A DNA stretch of 64,000 nucleotides from Corynebacterium meridianum (GCF_016342265.1 NZ_JAEIOS010000013.1:372001-436000); one strand, 5' to 3'; numbered from the stretch's first letter, positions 38,472-48,868 are shown. A program made the numbers and translations. The notes: generated by a model not told the origin, from the sequence alone.

Positions 38472-38937
38472 TTCGTTGTCCGTTGTCCGCTTCAACGCGG
38501 CTGACCCTGAATTGAACCTCGACGGGTACATCCGGGGTGGCCAGAGAGAAGCACTGCGGGCGTGGGGCCCGGCGGTTCCGTCGCGCCCCATCTCGGCGCC
38601 GGGGTTGCGTCCCGGAATCCGGTGACCACGGTGGCGTCCACCGAACGCTCTCCACCCGCATCGACGGGCTCCGCTGCCGCCGGTTGGGGCGTCCGCCACG
38701 GCGTTTGGTTCGGGTCGGCCCTGGGCTCGGGCATCGCACATCTGTGACGGTGCCGCTCCGGTCGTGTCCGCGGGGAAAGACGGAGGAGGTTCCGGGGCAG
38801 GAGGACGACGACGGCGGCCCAAGCTAGCCGCCCGGACCGGCTCACCGGCTTTCCCGCGGGGGGATGGCCATGCACCGAGCCGGATCGTCCGGTTGCCAGT
38901 GAAGTTGCGTACGCGGGAAGGTGGGGTCCCGAGAAGG

Positions 38938-38969
38938 AAAACCCCCGTATCGGGGGATACGGGGGTTTT
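38938..38969. terminator. bidirectional terminator
   Basis: Perfect 14-bp stem, AAAACCCCCGTATC (38938-38951) and GATACGGGGGTTTT (38956-38969). An A tract on one side and a T tract on the other make it work in both directions, between tuf and the minus-strand Asp23 operon. Confidence 0.9.
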
Positions 38970-39016
38970 CGGTGGTGCTCTAGACCAGGTCGGCCACTTG
39001 CCTTGAGCTCTATCGG

Positions 39017-39586
39017 TCAGAGTTCGTGGTTCTGGGGGACCCTGCCGATGTGGATCCGGTAGGACGTCGCGGCGTCGCTCGGTCCGATCGCGTCGCGGAG
39101 ATCCCGCTCGGCCTGTTCGATGGCGGTGTGGATGCCGGGCACGCTGCAATCGGAGGCGGCGTCCACCGTGAACTCCATCGTGGTCAGCCCACGGTCGATG
39201 ACGACACGTTTCCGGACCTTCGATACACCATGGGTGTCTTCGAGGGAGTCAGCGACGGCGTCGGCGAGGGTACCGAGATTGAAACTGATGTCCCCCATCT
39301 CCGTGGAGGCTGCACTGTTGACCACGGAAACGGAGCGGCGTCGGATGTTGGCGACGATCAGCCAGAGGCCGATGATGATGCCGCTGACGAGTACACCGAC
39401 GAGTGCCCAGTCGTACCAGTCCAGGTCGGGCGCGTTCGCCCACATCTCCTGATCGGCGTACTCGGAGACGCGTTGCGCTTCGGGAACGTCGAAGAACAGA
39501 CCGATCGACCACACGCCTAGGAATGTCAGAGCGAGTCCCGCGACCAGGACGAGCAGACGGTCGATGAAAGCTAGTCCGTGGCTCAC
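39017..39586 (-). CDS. AmaP-like envelope protein
   Basis: 189 residues, last gene of the six-gene Asp23-type operon. Two membrane helices (about 10-32 and 61-81) and a C-terminal soluble domain with the beta-strand/helix pattern seen in Asp23-associated proteins (KVRKRVVIDRGLTTMEFTVD). AmaP membrane proteins anchor Asp23 to the membrane in Staphylococcus; this one fits the topology, but homology is by pattern only. ATG overlaps the upstream stop by 4 bases. Terminates near the 38938 hairpin. Confidence 0.65.
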   Translation of the reverse strand: MSHGLAFIDRLLVLVAGLALTFLGVWSIGLFFDVPEAQRVSEYADQEMWANAPDLDWYDWALVGVLVSGIIIGLWLIVANIRRRSVSVVNSAASTEMGDISFNLGTLADAVADSLEDTHGVSKVRKRVVIDRGLTTMEFTVDAASDCSVPGIHTAIEQAERDLRDAIGPSDAATSYRIHIGRVPQNHEL

Positions 39587-40131
39587 TTGATGGCCTCCTT
39601 GTTCTGGACCTGCACGTTGAGTCTCGGCGAGCCGGCGACGAGGCTCGCCAGGGGCTGGAGGGACTGCTGCAGTTCCTCACGCAACCTCTGGTCCGAGGTG
39701 TTCCCGATCACCGTGACATCGATGGAACGCTTGCGGGCGACGGTGTGTGCTCCCATGACACCCGGGACGCGCTGGGCGCTCGCGGTGCACATCCGGGCGA
39801 CATCTACCGGCCGCATCCAGACCGCGACCTCCGAAGTGAGTTCCCGGTGGGTCTTCGTCCGCGGGCGGATCGCAGCCCAGATAAGCAGTAGACCGATGAT
39901 GAGTGCCGCGATGCCGGCGGGCAGCATCCAGGCCCTGTAGGTCAGGTCGCCGATCCAGCCGGTGGCGGCGGAAACCCATGGCTGCCACTCGACGTCCGTG
40001 TATCGGATGTAGAGGTCACGTCCGGCGACGACTGCGGCTACGACGAGCAGCAGTCCGAGGAGAACAGCGAGGTACCGGGCGGCGGGACTGGCTGCGGGCC
40101 GGTGCCCACGGACCGTCTGGATTTCACTCAT
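39583..40131 (-). CDS. DUF6286-like membrane protein
   Basis: 182 residues: two membrane helices (about 20-38 and 68-88), then a soluble alpha/beta domain with WMRPVDVARMCTASAQRVPG and KRSIDVTVIGNTSDQ. The layout matches DUF6286 proteins coded beside Asp23/Gls24 genes in actinobacteria. Overlaps both neighbours by 4 bases (ATGA), so the operon is translationally coupled. No function is established. Confidence 0.65.
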   Translation of the reverse strand: MSEIQTVRGHRPAASPAARYLAVLLGLLLVVAAVVAGRDLYIRYTDVEWQPWVSAATGWIGDLTYRAWMLPAGIAALIIGLLLIWAAIRPRTKTHRELTSEVAVWMRPVDVARMCTASAQRVPGVMGAHTVARKRSIDVTVIGNTSDQRLREELQQSLQPLASLVAGSPRLNVQVQNKEAIK

Positions 40132-42086
40132 CTCTCAAAAACCGCCTTCGCGTTGGCCGGGTCGACGCTGACCGGAATGATGGTACTTGGTTTGACCGAG
40201 ATCGGCCGGAGCTCCGTCGGCGTGACGCGGATTTCGCGCTCTCTGGACTGGCGCGGTGTATTGACCGGCCGTGCGTCGACGCGTGGCTTCCGCGGCGAGA
40301 CGGGATCGTTGCGCTTGACCAGGGTGACACGGGCCGGGCGTGGAGCCTTGACAGAGCTCACCCGCAGGGTCTCGGCGTGAATCTGGGCGAGCCGGTGGGT
40401 GTCCGGGGTATGGACGCTCGTCAACCGTGTCGGTTCAGGAGACTCCACCGTCCGTACCGGACGTGGGCGCGGTGCCGTAACGGACCGGGGGTTCGGTGCC
40501 GCGGGTACGGAGACCGTGACCGTGGGCAGCTCCCGGGCCGCGATGGGCTTCAACGGTGCCGGTTCCGGGACAGTGACCGGCGCGAGCGGGCGGGAAACCG
40601 CGACGTCGATGTCTCCGAGCGGTTCCTGTTCCGGGACGCGGATCTCCCGCAACGGCGTTTCCGGGGCCACCTCCGGCGAATACACCGTGGCGGCTGCTTC
40701 GCCTGTGACGGACACGGCCCGGAGCTCCTCGGAGCCGGACACCGTGATCGGTAGGAGCTCGCCGGGTGTTCCGGTCGATATGTCCCGGAACGTGGCGTTG
40801 TCCGGACCGGAGACGGTGACAGGTTTCAGGGATTCGCTACCGGACCTGACGGATACCGGGGCGAGGCCGGAGTTGCGGGCGCTGCAGACAATCTCCCTGA
40901 GCGCCGCATTCGTGGCGGTGACAACGACGGACCGTAGCCGGGGCGTCGTGTCGAAGGCATTGAGCTCGGCTTCCGTGACCCTGTCGGAACCGGGGATTAT
41001 GGGGCCGACGGTGACGTTGACGCAGACGACGGGTATGTCCGTCATATCGCGGACCCAGTCGAAGATGGTGGTTCGGACTGTTTCGGCCACACGTGTCACG
41101 GGGGAGGGCCAGCTCACGGCGATGTACGCGTCGATCGCCACGGCATCGGAGTTGCTGTCGAGCTCCACGTCGAAGCGCGGGTAGTTTCGGCCGAGTACAT
41201 CGAGCCCACCGGCCTGGTCCGTTGTGCCGGGGACACTGGCCGCCGCCTGTCGGACGATCTTGGTGACCGTCTTCTCGGAGATCTTCACCCAGCCGCGGCT
41301 CGGGTTATGGTCGTCGGGCTCCGCTGCGGGGCGGAGGTGCTCCGGGACCGCTGCTTCGTCCTGTTCGCCTTTGTCGTTCCGCGAATCTTCCCGGGGCTCC
41401 GACTCCGGGGATTGTTCCGGACCATGCCCCGCCCGCGGACCCTCCGTGTCGCCGGTGGTTCCGGGATCGGTGTCGGTTGGGGGGACGTCAGCGTGTGCGT
41501 CGTCCGGTTCAGTGACTGCCCTGCCGTCGACGGAGTGGTGCTCGGATGTGGCGTCGGCGGCATTCCGGTCAGGGGCAGGGGAGTTTACCGACTGTGGTGC
41601 CGACGGGTGTTCGTGGGAGCTGTCCCGCCCGGATTCGGGCGAAACGGTGTCAGCCTCGGAGACGAACCCGGATTCGACAACGGACCCGGATTCAGCTGGT
41701 TCGGGCCGGGAGGGTGCCTCCGCGGGCTCATCGTCGGCGTTTGATCCGGTGTGTTCACCGGGTGCCGCTGACGAAGGTGCGTCCGGAGATTCCGTCGGCT
41801 CCTCGGTGCGGGGTACACCGTCGGGAGTGGCACCGGAAACGGTGTCGCCGGAGTCCACGGGGACTCCGCTCTCCCGGAGGATGCGCCGGTCCTCTTCCGC
41901 CTTGGTGTCGTCGCGGACGATCTCGGCGAGGGCCTGATCCGCCCGACGCTCAGCCTCCGCACGCAGTCGTGCACCGGGCGACCCGGTGGGTTCCTCTGCC
42001 CCGTTCCGGAGGTTCTCCGACGGGTTGGAGGCATCGGTGCTGGAGCGCCGCTCGGATTCGCGGGATCTTCCAGAACGTTTCGTCAA
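40128..42086 (-). CDS. large Asp23-domain protein with disordered arm and C-terminal repeats
   Basis: 652 residues with no recognised full-length match. Residues 1-260 are low complexity, rich in S, E, D, P and T, strongly acidic. Residues about 265-365 form an Asp23/Gls24-like domain (VKISEKTVTKIVRQAAASVP at its start, DVELD, YIAVSWPSPV, TVRTTIFDWVRDMTD, VCVNVTVGPI). Residues 381-650 carry about 20 degenerate repeats of 10-12 residues of the form L-x-x-[VI]-x-[VA]-x-x-P-x-P (examples LAPVTVPEPAP, LREIRVPEQEP, LTSVHTPDTHR). The start is TTG at 42086 with AGGGGG 8 bases upstream. The arm is acidic and the C terminus basic, suggesting intramolecular or envelope contacts. Confidence 0.75.
   Translation of the reverse strand: MTKRSGRSRESERRSSTDASNPSENLRNGAEEPTGSPGARLRAEAERRADQALAEIVRDDTKAEEDRRILRESGVPVDSGDTVSGATPDGVPRTEEPTESPDAPSSAAPGEHTGSNADDEPAEAPSRPEPAESGSVVESGFVSEADTVSPESGRDSSHEHPSAPQSVNSPAPDRNAADATSEHHSVDGRAVTEPDDAHADVPPTDTDPGTTGDTEGPRAGHGPEQSPESEPREDSRNDKGEQDEAAVPEHLRPAAEPDDHNPSRGWVKISEKTVTKIVRQAAASVPGTTDQAGGLDVLGRNYPRFDVELDSNSDAVAIDAYIAVSWPSPVTRVAETVRTTIFDWVRDMTDIPVVCVNVTVGPIIPGSDRVTEAELNAFDTTPRLRSVVVTATNAALREIVCSARNSGLAPVSVRSGSESLKPVTVSGPDNATFRDISTGTPGELLPITVSGSEELRAVSVTGEAAATVYSPEVAPETPLREIRVPEQEPLGDIDVAVSRPLAPVTVPEPAPLKPIAARELPTVTVSVPAAPNPRSVTAPRPRPVRTVESPEPTRLTSVHTPDTHRLAQIHAETLRVSSVKAPRPARVTLVKRNDPVSPRKPRVDARPVNTPRQSREREIRVTPTELRPISVKPSTIIPVSVDPANAKAVFER
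40131..40946 (-). repeat. coding region of degenerate 11-residue repeats
   Basis: Encodes residues 381-651 of the large Asp23-type protein, with a leucine/valine position every 10-13 residues. The DNA itself is not a simple tandem repeat; the period is visible only in the protein. Confidence 0.6.
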
Positions 42087-42091
42087 CGAGA

Positions 42092-42277
42092 TTACCCCCT
42101 GTTGCCGGAGCCGTTGATGATGGCGCGGAGGTCGATCTTGCCGTCGAAGTGGGCACCGATGACGCCACCGACGGTGACGAAGAGTAGGGCCCAGAGGAAG
42201 CCGACCAGACCGCCGACGATCACGGCGAATGCAAAAGCGAAGCCGAGAATGAGGCCGGTCACAGTGAGAGATTTCAT
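42092..42277 (-). CDS. DUF2273-like small membrane protein
   Basis: 61 residues, two tightly packed hydrophobic helices (TGLILGFAFAFAVIVGGLVG and LWALLFVTVGGVIGAHF) and a short tail FDGKIDLRAIINGS. This is the signature of the DUF2273 proteins that accompany Asp23/Gls24 and AmaP genes. ATG with GAAAGAG upstream. Ends 5 bases before the TTG of the large protein. Confidence 0.75.
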   Translation of the reverse strand: MKSLTVTGLILGFAFAFAVIVGGLVGFLWALLFVTVGGVIGAHFDGKIDLRAIINGSGNRG

Positions 42278-42340
42278 GACACTCTTTCAGAGTCGAGGTG
42301 TGATTGGAACGGGCGTGCAGTACGGGTGGGTGACCGCCGG

Positions 42341-42649
42341 TCAGCTCGCGTCGCTGAAGAATACGTCAACGGGTTCGGAGACGAATCTCCCGGCGACGGC
42401 GCGAACCTCGTCGGCGAGCTTGCCGAGGTCGGGTAGCTGAGACAGATCTGCGATGAGATGGATTTCCATCCGGGTCTCGTCCGGACGACCCCGGGGCGTG
42501 AGCAGATGAAGCCCACGCACCCGGGCACCGGGATAGAGCATCGCAACCTCACCGAACTGCCCACCATGCATGCCGCCGACCCCCGGGAGCGAGAGAATCT
42601 CGTCCCGGAGCGTCTCGGCCTGCTCGAGGGAGATGGGATCAGGTTGCAC
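42341..42649 (-). CDS. small Asp23-associated protein, unknown function
   Basis: 102 residues: an N-terminal helix (ISLEQAETLRDEILSLPGV), then ARVRGLHLLTPR, MEIHLIADLSQLPDL and VDVFFSDAS, a beta-strand/helix succession like a minimal Asp23 fold without the acidic tail. It lies between the asp23 gene (11-base gap) and the DUF2273 gene. GTG start with only a weak GGAC site. I do not recognise a named family. Confidence 0.6.
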   Translation of the reverse strand: MQPDPISLEQAETLRDEILSLPGVGGMHGGQFGEVAMLYPGARVRGLHLLTPRGRPDETRMEIHLIADLSQLPDLGKLADEVRAVAGRFVSEPVDVFFSDAS

Positions 42650-42660
42650 GGAGTCCGGTC

Positions 42661-43176
42661 CTACTTGACGCGGGGCTCGTGGTCGGCCGCGGCGACCTCG
42701 GCCGGCTCGATTTCCTTGACCTCTTCTTCCGCGGACTCCTCATTGTCGTCGTCCAGCTCGAGGTGCACGTCGTGAACGGTGACGTTGACCTCGGTGACCT
42801 CGAGGCCGGTCATCCGCTCGATGGCGTTGATGATGTTGCGACGGATCGCCTCAGCCAGCTCGTGGATCGCGACACCGTACTCGGCGACGATCGCGACATC
42901 GGCTGCTGCCTGGGTCTCGCCGACCTCGACGGAGACGCCCTGGCGGACGTCGACGCGGGAGCCCGCCATGTCGCGGAGGGCGCCCAGAGCGCGGGCGGCG
43001 CCGCCACCGAGAGCGTGGACACCAGAAACCTCGCGTGCGGCCATACCCGCGATCTTGGCGACGACGACATCATCGATGTGCGTACGGCCGTGATCGGTCT
43101 CGAGGGCGGAGTTGCGCTCGATGCTGTTCTCTTCGATGGTGGCGGGGGACTTGCTGTCGGACTTGTTTTCGCTCAT
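42661..43176 (-). CDS. Asp23/Gls24 family envelope stress response protein
   Basis: 171 residues: charged N-terminal 40, then the Asp23 domain (IDDVVVAKIAGMAAREVSGVHAL, RVDVRQGVSVEVGETQAAADV, AIHELAEAIRRNIINAIERM, TGLEVTEVNVTVHDVHL) and an acidic tail. First gene of the minus-strand operon with a good GAGGAG site before the ATG at 43176. Family members are abundant membrane-associated proteins linked to alkaline or cell-wall stress in Firmicutes; their role in actinobacteria is not established. Confidence 0.88.
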   Translation of the reverse strand: MSENKSDSKSPATIEENSIERNSALETDHGRTHIDDVVVAKIAGMAAREVSGVHALGGGAARALGALRDMAGSRVDVRQGVSVEVGETQAAADVAIVAEYGVAIHELAEAIRRNIINAIERMTGLEVTEVNVTVHDVHLELDDDNEESAEEEVKEIEPAEVAAADHEPRVK

Positions 43177-43970
43177 TGAGATGCTCCTCGTGTAATCAAG
43201 CGGTCGTGGATGCACGCATTGGCGGTGCACTAGATTGATCCTAGGTGAGGGCGCCGGTTTCGCGCCGCCCTGTGTGCAATACGTTACAGGTTTGTCGCTT
43301 TTCGGGGGTTCGCTTGCCACTCGGGCGAGGGTGTGTTTCAATGCTTGGGTTGCTCCAACACGTCATATCCGTATGCGTTGATGTCGAGGCTCCGAGAGTC
43401 CTCCGGTATCCACCGAATACGGGAAGTTGACGCTGGTGGGGCAAACATGGCACCTGATGCCTGTGGCGCGGTCCAGATGATCGAAAGATCTAGCGGACGT
43501 GCCGCCGGAATCTCGGTGTCTCCGCGACTGACGGGGCCTCGGCTCCCCGGTTGGCGGAGGCCGGGAATCATCACGGGAACATGGCAAATAAACAGCGGCA
43601 GTAGGCAGGATGCCCGCCCACGCCGGAGAGCAGGTGGCTGAATATATTTCCGCCATCCGTGGATCCGGCGTCGAGTGGACCTCATCCCGACGACCTGACA
43701 CACCTCAGACGCTCACAGTAACCGGTTCGCCACGGACTCCGGACCCCGGAGTCACCGCGGGCATGGTCTCTGAGTGGAGGAACTGGGGAAGTTGTTTGTG
43801 GTTCATGTGGCCCGGTGATGTACCCGGTCAGATTTTCAGACAGGTTCAGGTCAGGACAACTGGCGTTGCGCCCGAGTTTCCGTGTTCCACGGCCGGACAA
43901 CGTTATAGAGATGACAACAGCGACCCCCACCAATCATCGCGACGTGGGGAAGCGAAGGAAGAGGACAAAC
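43177..43970. other. divergent region between Asp23 operon and rpsJ
   Basis: 794 bases without a supported gene. On the left is the Asp23-operon promoter (TAGGAT on the minus strand near 43240). On the right a TATAGA -10 at 43904-43909 probably starts the S10 operon transcript, 60 bases before rpsJ. The open frames inside have no start site or family support. Confidence 0.5.
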
Positions 43971-44276
43971 GTGGCGGGACAAAAGATCCGCATCAGGCTG
44001 AAGGCCTACGACCACGAGGCGATCGACGCGTCCGCGCGCAAGATCGTCGAGACCGTCACCCGTACGGGTGCGCGTGTCGTCGGCCCGGTGCCGTTGCCCA
44101 CTGAAAAGAACGTTTACGCCGTTATTCGTTCTCCCCACAAGTACAAGGACTCGCGCGAGCACTTCGAGATGCGCACGCACAAGCGCCTCATCGACATCCT
44201 TGACCCGACGCCCAAGACGGTTGACGCGCTGATGCGCATCGACCTTCCCGCAAGCGTCGACGTCAACATCCAGTGA
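43971..44276 (+). CDS. rpsJ: 30S ribosomal protein S10
   Basis: Head protein of the 30S subunit and NusE in antitermination. 101 residues (GTG at 43971, [19 protein letters not shown], with GGAAGAGGA upstream). Contains [20 protein letters not shown], the S10 signature loop. Starts the S10 operon. Confidence 0.97.
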   Translation: MAGQKIRIRLKAYDHEAIDASARKIVETVTRTGARVVGPVPLPTEKNVYAVIRSPHKYKDSREHFEMRTHKRLIDILDPTPKTVDALMRIDLPASVDVNIQ

Positions 44277-44314
44277 TCGCGTACAACAGTCTTTCAGCCA
44301 GTGGAGAATAAGTA

Positions 44315-44971
44315 ATGAGTGAAACAGAGATCAAGGGCATTCTGGGCACCAAGCTCGGTATGACCCAGGTCTTCGACGACGACAACCGGGTCATCCCGGT
44401 CACCGTTGTCGAAGCTGGGCCGTGCGTGGTCACCCAGATTCGCACCATCGACACCGATGGCTACAACGCCATCCAGATCGCCTACGGCGACATCGACCCG
44501 CGCAAGGCCAACAAGCCTGCCGGTGGTCACTTCAAGAAGGCTGGCGTTACCCCCCGCCGGCACGTGGCGGAGATTCGCATGGACGATGTCTCCGGCTACG
44601 AGCTGGGTCAGGACGTCACCGTCGACATCTTCGAGGGCATCACCTTCGTCGACGTTACCGGTACCTCCAAGGGCAAGGGCTACGCCGGCGCCATGAAGCG
44701 CCACGGTTTCGCCGGTCAGGGTGCGTCCCACGGTAACCAGGCAGCGCACCGCCGCGTCGGCGGTATCGGTGCCTGCGCCACACCCGGTCGGGTCTTCAAG
44801 GGCACCCGGATGGCCGGACGCATGGGTAATGAGCGCGTCACCACCCAGAACCTCAAGGTTCAGAAGATTGATGCCGACGCCAACATTCTGCTCATCAAGG
44901 GTGCGATCCCGGGTGTGCGTGGCGGCGTCGTAACCGTTAAGACCGCAGTGAAGGGCGGTGCACACGCATGA
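44315..44971 (+). CDS. rplC: 50S ribosomal protein L3
   Basis: Large-subunit protein next to the peptidyl-transferase centre; 218 residues. Core motif [19 protein letters not shown] (the centre-facing loop) is present. ATG with GGAG upstream. Overlaps rplD by 4 bases (ATGA). Confidence 0.97.
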   Translation: MSETEIKGILGTKLGMTQVFDDDNRVIPVTVVEAGPCVVTQIRTIDTDGYNAIQIAYGDIDPRKANKPAGGHFKKAGVTPRRHVAEIRMDDVSGYELGQDVTVDIFEGITFVDVTGTSKGKGYAGAMKRHGFAGQGASHGNQAAHRRVGGIGACATPGRVFKGTRMAGRMGNERVTTQNLKVQKIDADANILLIKGAIPGVRGGVVTVKTAVKGGAHA

Positions 44972-45624
44972 CCAACCTCAAGCTTGACGTCCAGAAGGCC
45001 GACGGGGCAACCGCCGGTCAGGTCGAGCTGCCTGCCGAGATCTTCGACCGCGAGGCATCAGTTGCACTGATGCACCAGGTCGTCCTCGGACAGCTCGCGG
45101 CCAAGCGCCAGGGCACGCACTCCACCAAGACCCGCGCACAGGTGTCCGGTGGCGGTCGTAAGCCGTTCCGCCAGAAGGGAACCGGTCGCGCCCGTCAGGG
45201 CTCGATCCGCGCTCCGCACTTCACCGGTGGCGGTATCTCGCACGGCCCCGTGCCGCGCGACTACTCCCAGCGCACCCCCAAGAAGATGAAGGCCGCCGCA
45301 CTCCGTGGCGCCCTGACCGACCGCGTGCGCCACGAGCGCATCCACGTCGTCAGTGAACTGGTTGCCGGCCAGGTGCCGTCCACCAAGTCGGCCCGTGCCT
45401 TCATCGAGCGTCTGACCGAACGCCGAAACGTGCTGGTCGTCCTCTCCCGTGAGGACGTCACCTCCTGGAAGTCCGTCCGCAACCTGCCGGGCGTGCACAT
45501 CCTGACCGAGGACCAGCTGAACACCTACGACGTCCTCAAGTCGGACGACATCGTGTTCTCCGTTGAGGCTCTGACCACCTTCATCAACCGGGCCACCGGC
45601 GCGGTCAAGGAGGAGGAGAACTAA
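44968..45624 (+). CDS. rplD: 50S ribosomal protein L4
   Basis: Exit-tunnel protein, 218 residues. The tunnel loop [20 protein letters not shown] is present. Starts ATG overlapping rplC and ends overlapping the rplW ATG by 1 base. Confidence 0.97.
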   Translation: MTNLKLDVQKADGATAGQVELPAEIFDREASVALMHQVVLGQLAAKRQGTHSTKTRAQVSGGGRKPFRQKGTGRARQGSIRAPHFTGGGISHGPVPRDYSQRTPKKMKAAALRGALTDRVRHERIHVVSELVAGQVPSTKSARAFIERLTERRNVLVVLSREDVTSWKSVRNLPGVHILTEDQLNTYDVLKSDDIVFSVEALTTFINRATGAVKEEEN

Positions 45625-45929
45625 TGAGCACGATCGCTAACCCGCGTGACATCATCATCGCCCCGGTGGTGTCCGAGAAGTCCTACGGACTGATGGAGCA
45701 GGGCACCTACGTGTTCTTCGTCTCCCCGGACGCCCACAAGACCCAGATCAAGATCGCTGTCGAGCAGATCTTCGGTGTGAAGGTCGCCAGCGTGAACACC
45801 GCCAACCGTGAGGGCAAGCGCAAGCGCACCCGCTCCGGTTTCGGTCAGCGCAAGGCCACCAAGCGCGCCTTCGTGACGCTCGCTGAAGGCAGCGATTCCA
45901 TCGACATCTTCGGCGGTTCGGCCGCGTAA
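45624..45929 (+). CDS. rplW: 50S ribosomal protein L23
   Basis: Exit-site protein that docks SRP and trigger factor; 101 residues, starting [20 protein letters not shown]. Signature [20 protein letters not shown] present. Overlaps rplD by one base. Confidence 0.97.
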   Translation: MSTIANPRDIIIAPVVSEKSYGLMEQGTYVFFVSPDAHKTQIKIAVEQIFGVKVASVNTANREGKRKRTRSGFGQRKATKRAFVTLAEGSDSIDIFGGSAA

Positions 45930-45959
45930 GCGCGCCGAAGGTAAGGACTTAGAAAACCC

Positions 45960-46802
<843 letters not shown>

Positions 46803-46815
46803 GAGGTAACAGACA

Positions 46816-47094
46816 ATGCCACGCAGCCTCAAAAAGGGCCCGTTCGTCGATGAGCACCTCCTCGCCAAGGTTGATGCACAGAACGAGAAGGGCACCAAGC
46901 AGGTCATCAAGACCTGGTCCCGTCGGTCCACCATTCTCCCCGATTTCATCGGTCACACCTTCGCCGTCCATGACGGTCGCAAGCACGTGCCGGTGTTCGT
47001 GGACGACTCGATGGTCGGACACAAGCTGGGCGAGTTCGCCCCGACCAAGACCTTCAAGGGTCACATCAAGGACGACAAGAAGGGACGTCGATAA
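46816..47094 (+). CDS. rpsS: 30S ribosomal protein S19
   Basis: Head protein of the 30S subunit, forming a complex with S13. 92 residues, begins [15 protein letters not shown] and contains the signature [14 protein letters not shown] stretch [12 protein letters not shown] and [21 protein letters not shown] lies upstream. Confidence 0.97.
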   Translation: MPRSLKKGPFVDEHLLAKVDAQNEKGTKQVIKTWSRRSTILPDFIGHTFAVHDGRKHVPVFVDDSMVGHKLGEFAPTKTFKGHIKDDKKGRR

Positions 47095-47097
47095 GCG

Positions 47098-47463
47098 ATG
47101 AGCGAAGACACCATCACGTCCGCAAGCGCGACGGCTCGTTACGTCCGAGTCACCCCCATGAAGGCACGCCGGGTCATCGACCTGGTCCGCGGCAAGTCCG
47201 TGGCCGAGGCCCTCGCCATCCTGAAGTACGCCCCGCAGGCGGCCAGCGAGCCGGTTGCGAAGGTCGTCGCTTCCGCGGCAGCCAACGCCGAGAACAACTT
47301 CGGTCTGGACCGCGACTCACTCGTCATCTCCGAGGCCTACGCCGACGAGGGACCGACGATGCGTCGTTTCCGTCCGCGCGCCCAGGGCCGTGCCTTCCAC
47401 GTCCGCAAGCGCACCAGCCACATCACCGTGGTTGTTGAGAGCCAGAAGGGAAGTGCTCAGTAG
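47098..47463 (+). CDS. rplV: 50S ribosomal protein L22
   Basis: Exit-tunnel protein; 121 residues with the tip loop [23 protein letters not shown]; stop overlaps the rpsC GTG start by one base. Confidence 0.97.
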   Translation: MSEDTITSASATARYVRVTPMKARRVIDLVRGKSVAEALAILKYAPQAASEPVAKVVASAAANAENNFGLDRDSLVISEAYADEGPTMRRFRPRAQGRAFHVRKRTSHITVVVESQKGSAQ

Positions 47464-48215
47464 TGGGCCAGAAAATTCATCCCCACGGCCTCCGGCTGGG
47501 CATCACTTCCGACTGGAAGTCCCACTGGTACGCCGACAAGCAGTACAGCGACTACGTCGCTGAAGACATCAAGATCCGCGAGTTCCTGTCGAAGGGCCTC
47601 GACCGCGCCGGCATCGCCGACGTCGTCATCGAGCGCACCCGCGACCGCGTCCGCGTCGACATCCACACCGCCCGCCCGGGTATCGTGATCGGTCGCCGTG
47701 GCTCCGAGGCCGACCGCATCCGCGGCGAGCTGGAGAAGCTCACGGGCAAGCAGGTGGCGCTGAACATCCTCGAGGTCAAGAACATCGACGCCAACGCTCA
47801 GCTGGTGGCGCAGTCCATCGCCGAGCAGCTGACCAACCGCGTGGCCTTCCGTCGCGCGATGCGTAAGGCCATCCAGTCCGCGATGCGCCAGCCGCAGGTC
47901 AAGGGCATCAAGGTCGTGTGTTCGGGTCGTCTCGGCGGCGCCGAGATGTCCCGCACCGAGCGTTACCACGAAGGTCGCGTCCCGCTGCACACGCTGCGCG
48001 CCGAGATCGACTACGGCACCTACGAGGCCCACACCACCTTCGGCCGCATCGGCGTGAAGGTCTGGATCTACAAGGGTGACGTCGTCGGCGGCAAGCGCGA
48101 GAGTGAGCTGAACGCACCGTCCGACCGTCGCGGTCGTGGTGGCGCCGATCGCCGCGAGCGTCCGCGCCGCGGCGGCCAGCGTCGCCAGCGCGCCGAGCAG
48201 AAGCAGGAGGGCTAG
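47463..48215 (+). CDS. rpsC: 30S ribosomal protein S3
   Basis: mRNA-entry protein with KH domain and helicase role. 250 residues; KH region with [23 protein letters not shown]-terminal [21 protein letters not shown] and an arginine-rich tail. GTG start. Confidence 0.97.
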   Translation: MGQKIHPHGLRLGITSDWKSHWYADKQYSDYVAEDIKIREFLSKGLDRAGIADVVIERTRDRVRVDIHTARPGIVIGRRGSEADRIRGELEKLTGKQVALNILEVKNIDANAQLVAQSIAEQLTNRVAFRRAMRKAIQSAMRQPQVKGIKVVCSGRLGGAEMSRTERYHEGRVPLHTLRAEIDYGTYEAHTTFGRIGVKVWIYKGDVVGGKRESELNAPSDRRGRGGADRRERPRRGGQRRQRAEQKQEG

Positions 48216-48219
48216 ACAC

Positions 48220-48636
48220 ATGCTTATTCCTAAGCGCGTCAAGTACCGCCGGCAGCATCGTCCCACCCGGACCGGTGTATCCAAGGGCGGAAACCGCGTC
48301 ACCTTCGGTGACTACGGCATCCAGGCCCTTGAGCCGTGCTACATCACCAACCGTCAGATTGAGTCCGCACGTATCGCGATCAACCGCCACGTCAAGCGTG
48401 GTGGCAAGGTGTGGATCAACATCTTCCCGGACCGTCCCCTGACCCAGAAGCCGCTCGGCGTGCGTATGGGTTCCGGTAAAGGCCCCGTCGAGAAGTGGGT
48501 GGCCAACGTCAAGCCCGGCCGCGTTCTCTTCGAGATGAGCTACGCCAACGAGGAAGTCGCCCTCGAGGCACTCCGCCGTGCAGCCCAGAAGCTGCCCTGC
48601 AAGGTCCGCATCATCAAGAAGGAGGACCAGCTCTAA
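48220..48636 (+). CDS. rplP: 50S ribosomal protein L16
   Basis: Organises the A-site tRNA region of the large subunit. 138 residues starting [19 protein letters not shown], with the RGKGRMGSGKG-like signature [16 protein letters not shown]. The longer open frame overlaps rpsC and is not used. ATG follows GGAGG. Confidence 0.97.
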   Translation: MLIPKRVKYRRQHRPTRTGVSKGGNRVTFGDYGIQALEPCYITNRQIESARIAINRHVKRGGKVWINIFPDRPLTQKPLGVRMGSGKGPVEKWVANVKPGRVLFEMSYANEEVALEALRRAAQKLPCKVRIIKKEDQL

Positions 48637-48866
48637 TGGCCACCGGTACCCCCGCATTCGAGCTCCGCGAGCTCAACGCCGAGGAGCTTGTCACCCGCCT
48701 CAACGAGGCGAAGGAGGAGCTTTTCAACCTCCGCTTCCAGATGGCCACCGGCCAGCTGACCAACAACGGTCGCCTGAAGACGGTCAAGCGTGACATCGCC
48801 CGCATCTACACGGTCATCCGTGAGCGTGAACTGGGTCTGTCCGTCGTTCCGGGAGCTGAAGGCTAA
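48636..48866 (+). CDS. rpmC: 50S ribosomal protein L29
   Basis: Small protein at the exit site with trigger-factor contacts. 76 residues, two helices; [20 protein letters not shown] and the signature [13 protein letters not shown], then [15 protein letters not shown]. The ATG overlaps the rplP stop by one base (TAATG). Confidence 0.96.
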   Translation: MATGTPAFELRELNAEELVTRLNEAKEELFNLRFQMATGQLTNNGRLKTVKRDIARIYTVIRERELGLSVVPGAEG

Positions 48867-48868
48867 TC

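Larger units (their letters stand above)
38379..39016. other. tuf to Asp23-cluster convergent region
   Basis: 638 bases, both ends closed by terminators (38435-38471 for tuf, 38938-38969 for both strands). The open frames in it read like composition artefacts (arginine- and proline-rich) and have no start-site or family support; I see nothing else in it. Confidence 0.5.

Noticed and set aside
38492..38875. Short open frames in the tuf to Asp23 intergenic region
   Set aside because: Bounded by terminators, arginine/proline-rich, without start sites or family support.
43245..43865. Short open frames between the Asp23 operon and rpsJ
   Set aside because: Overlapping frames on both strands with no site or motif; better explained as leader DNA.
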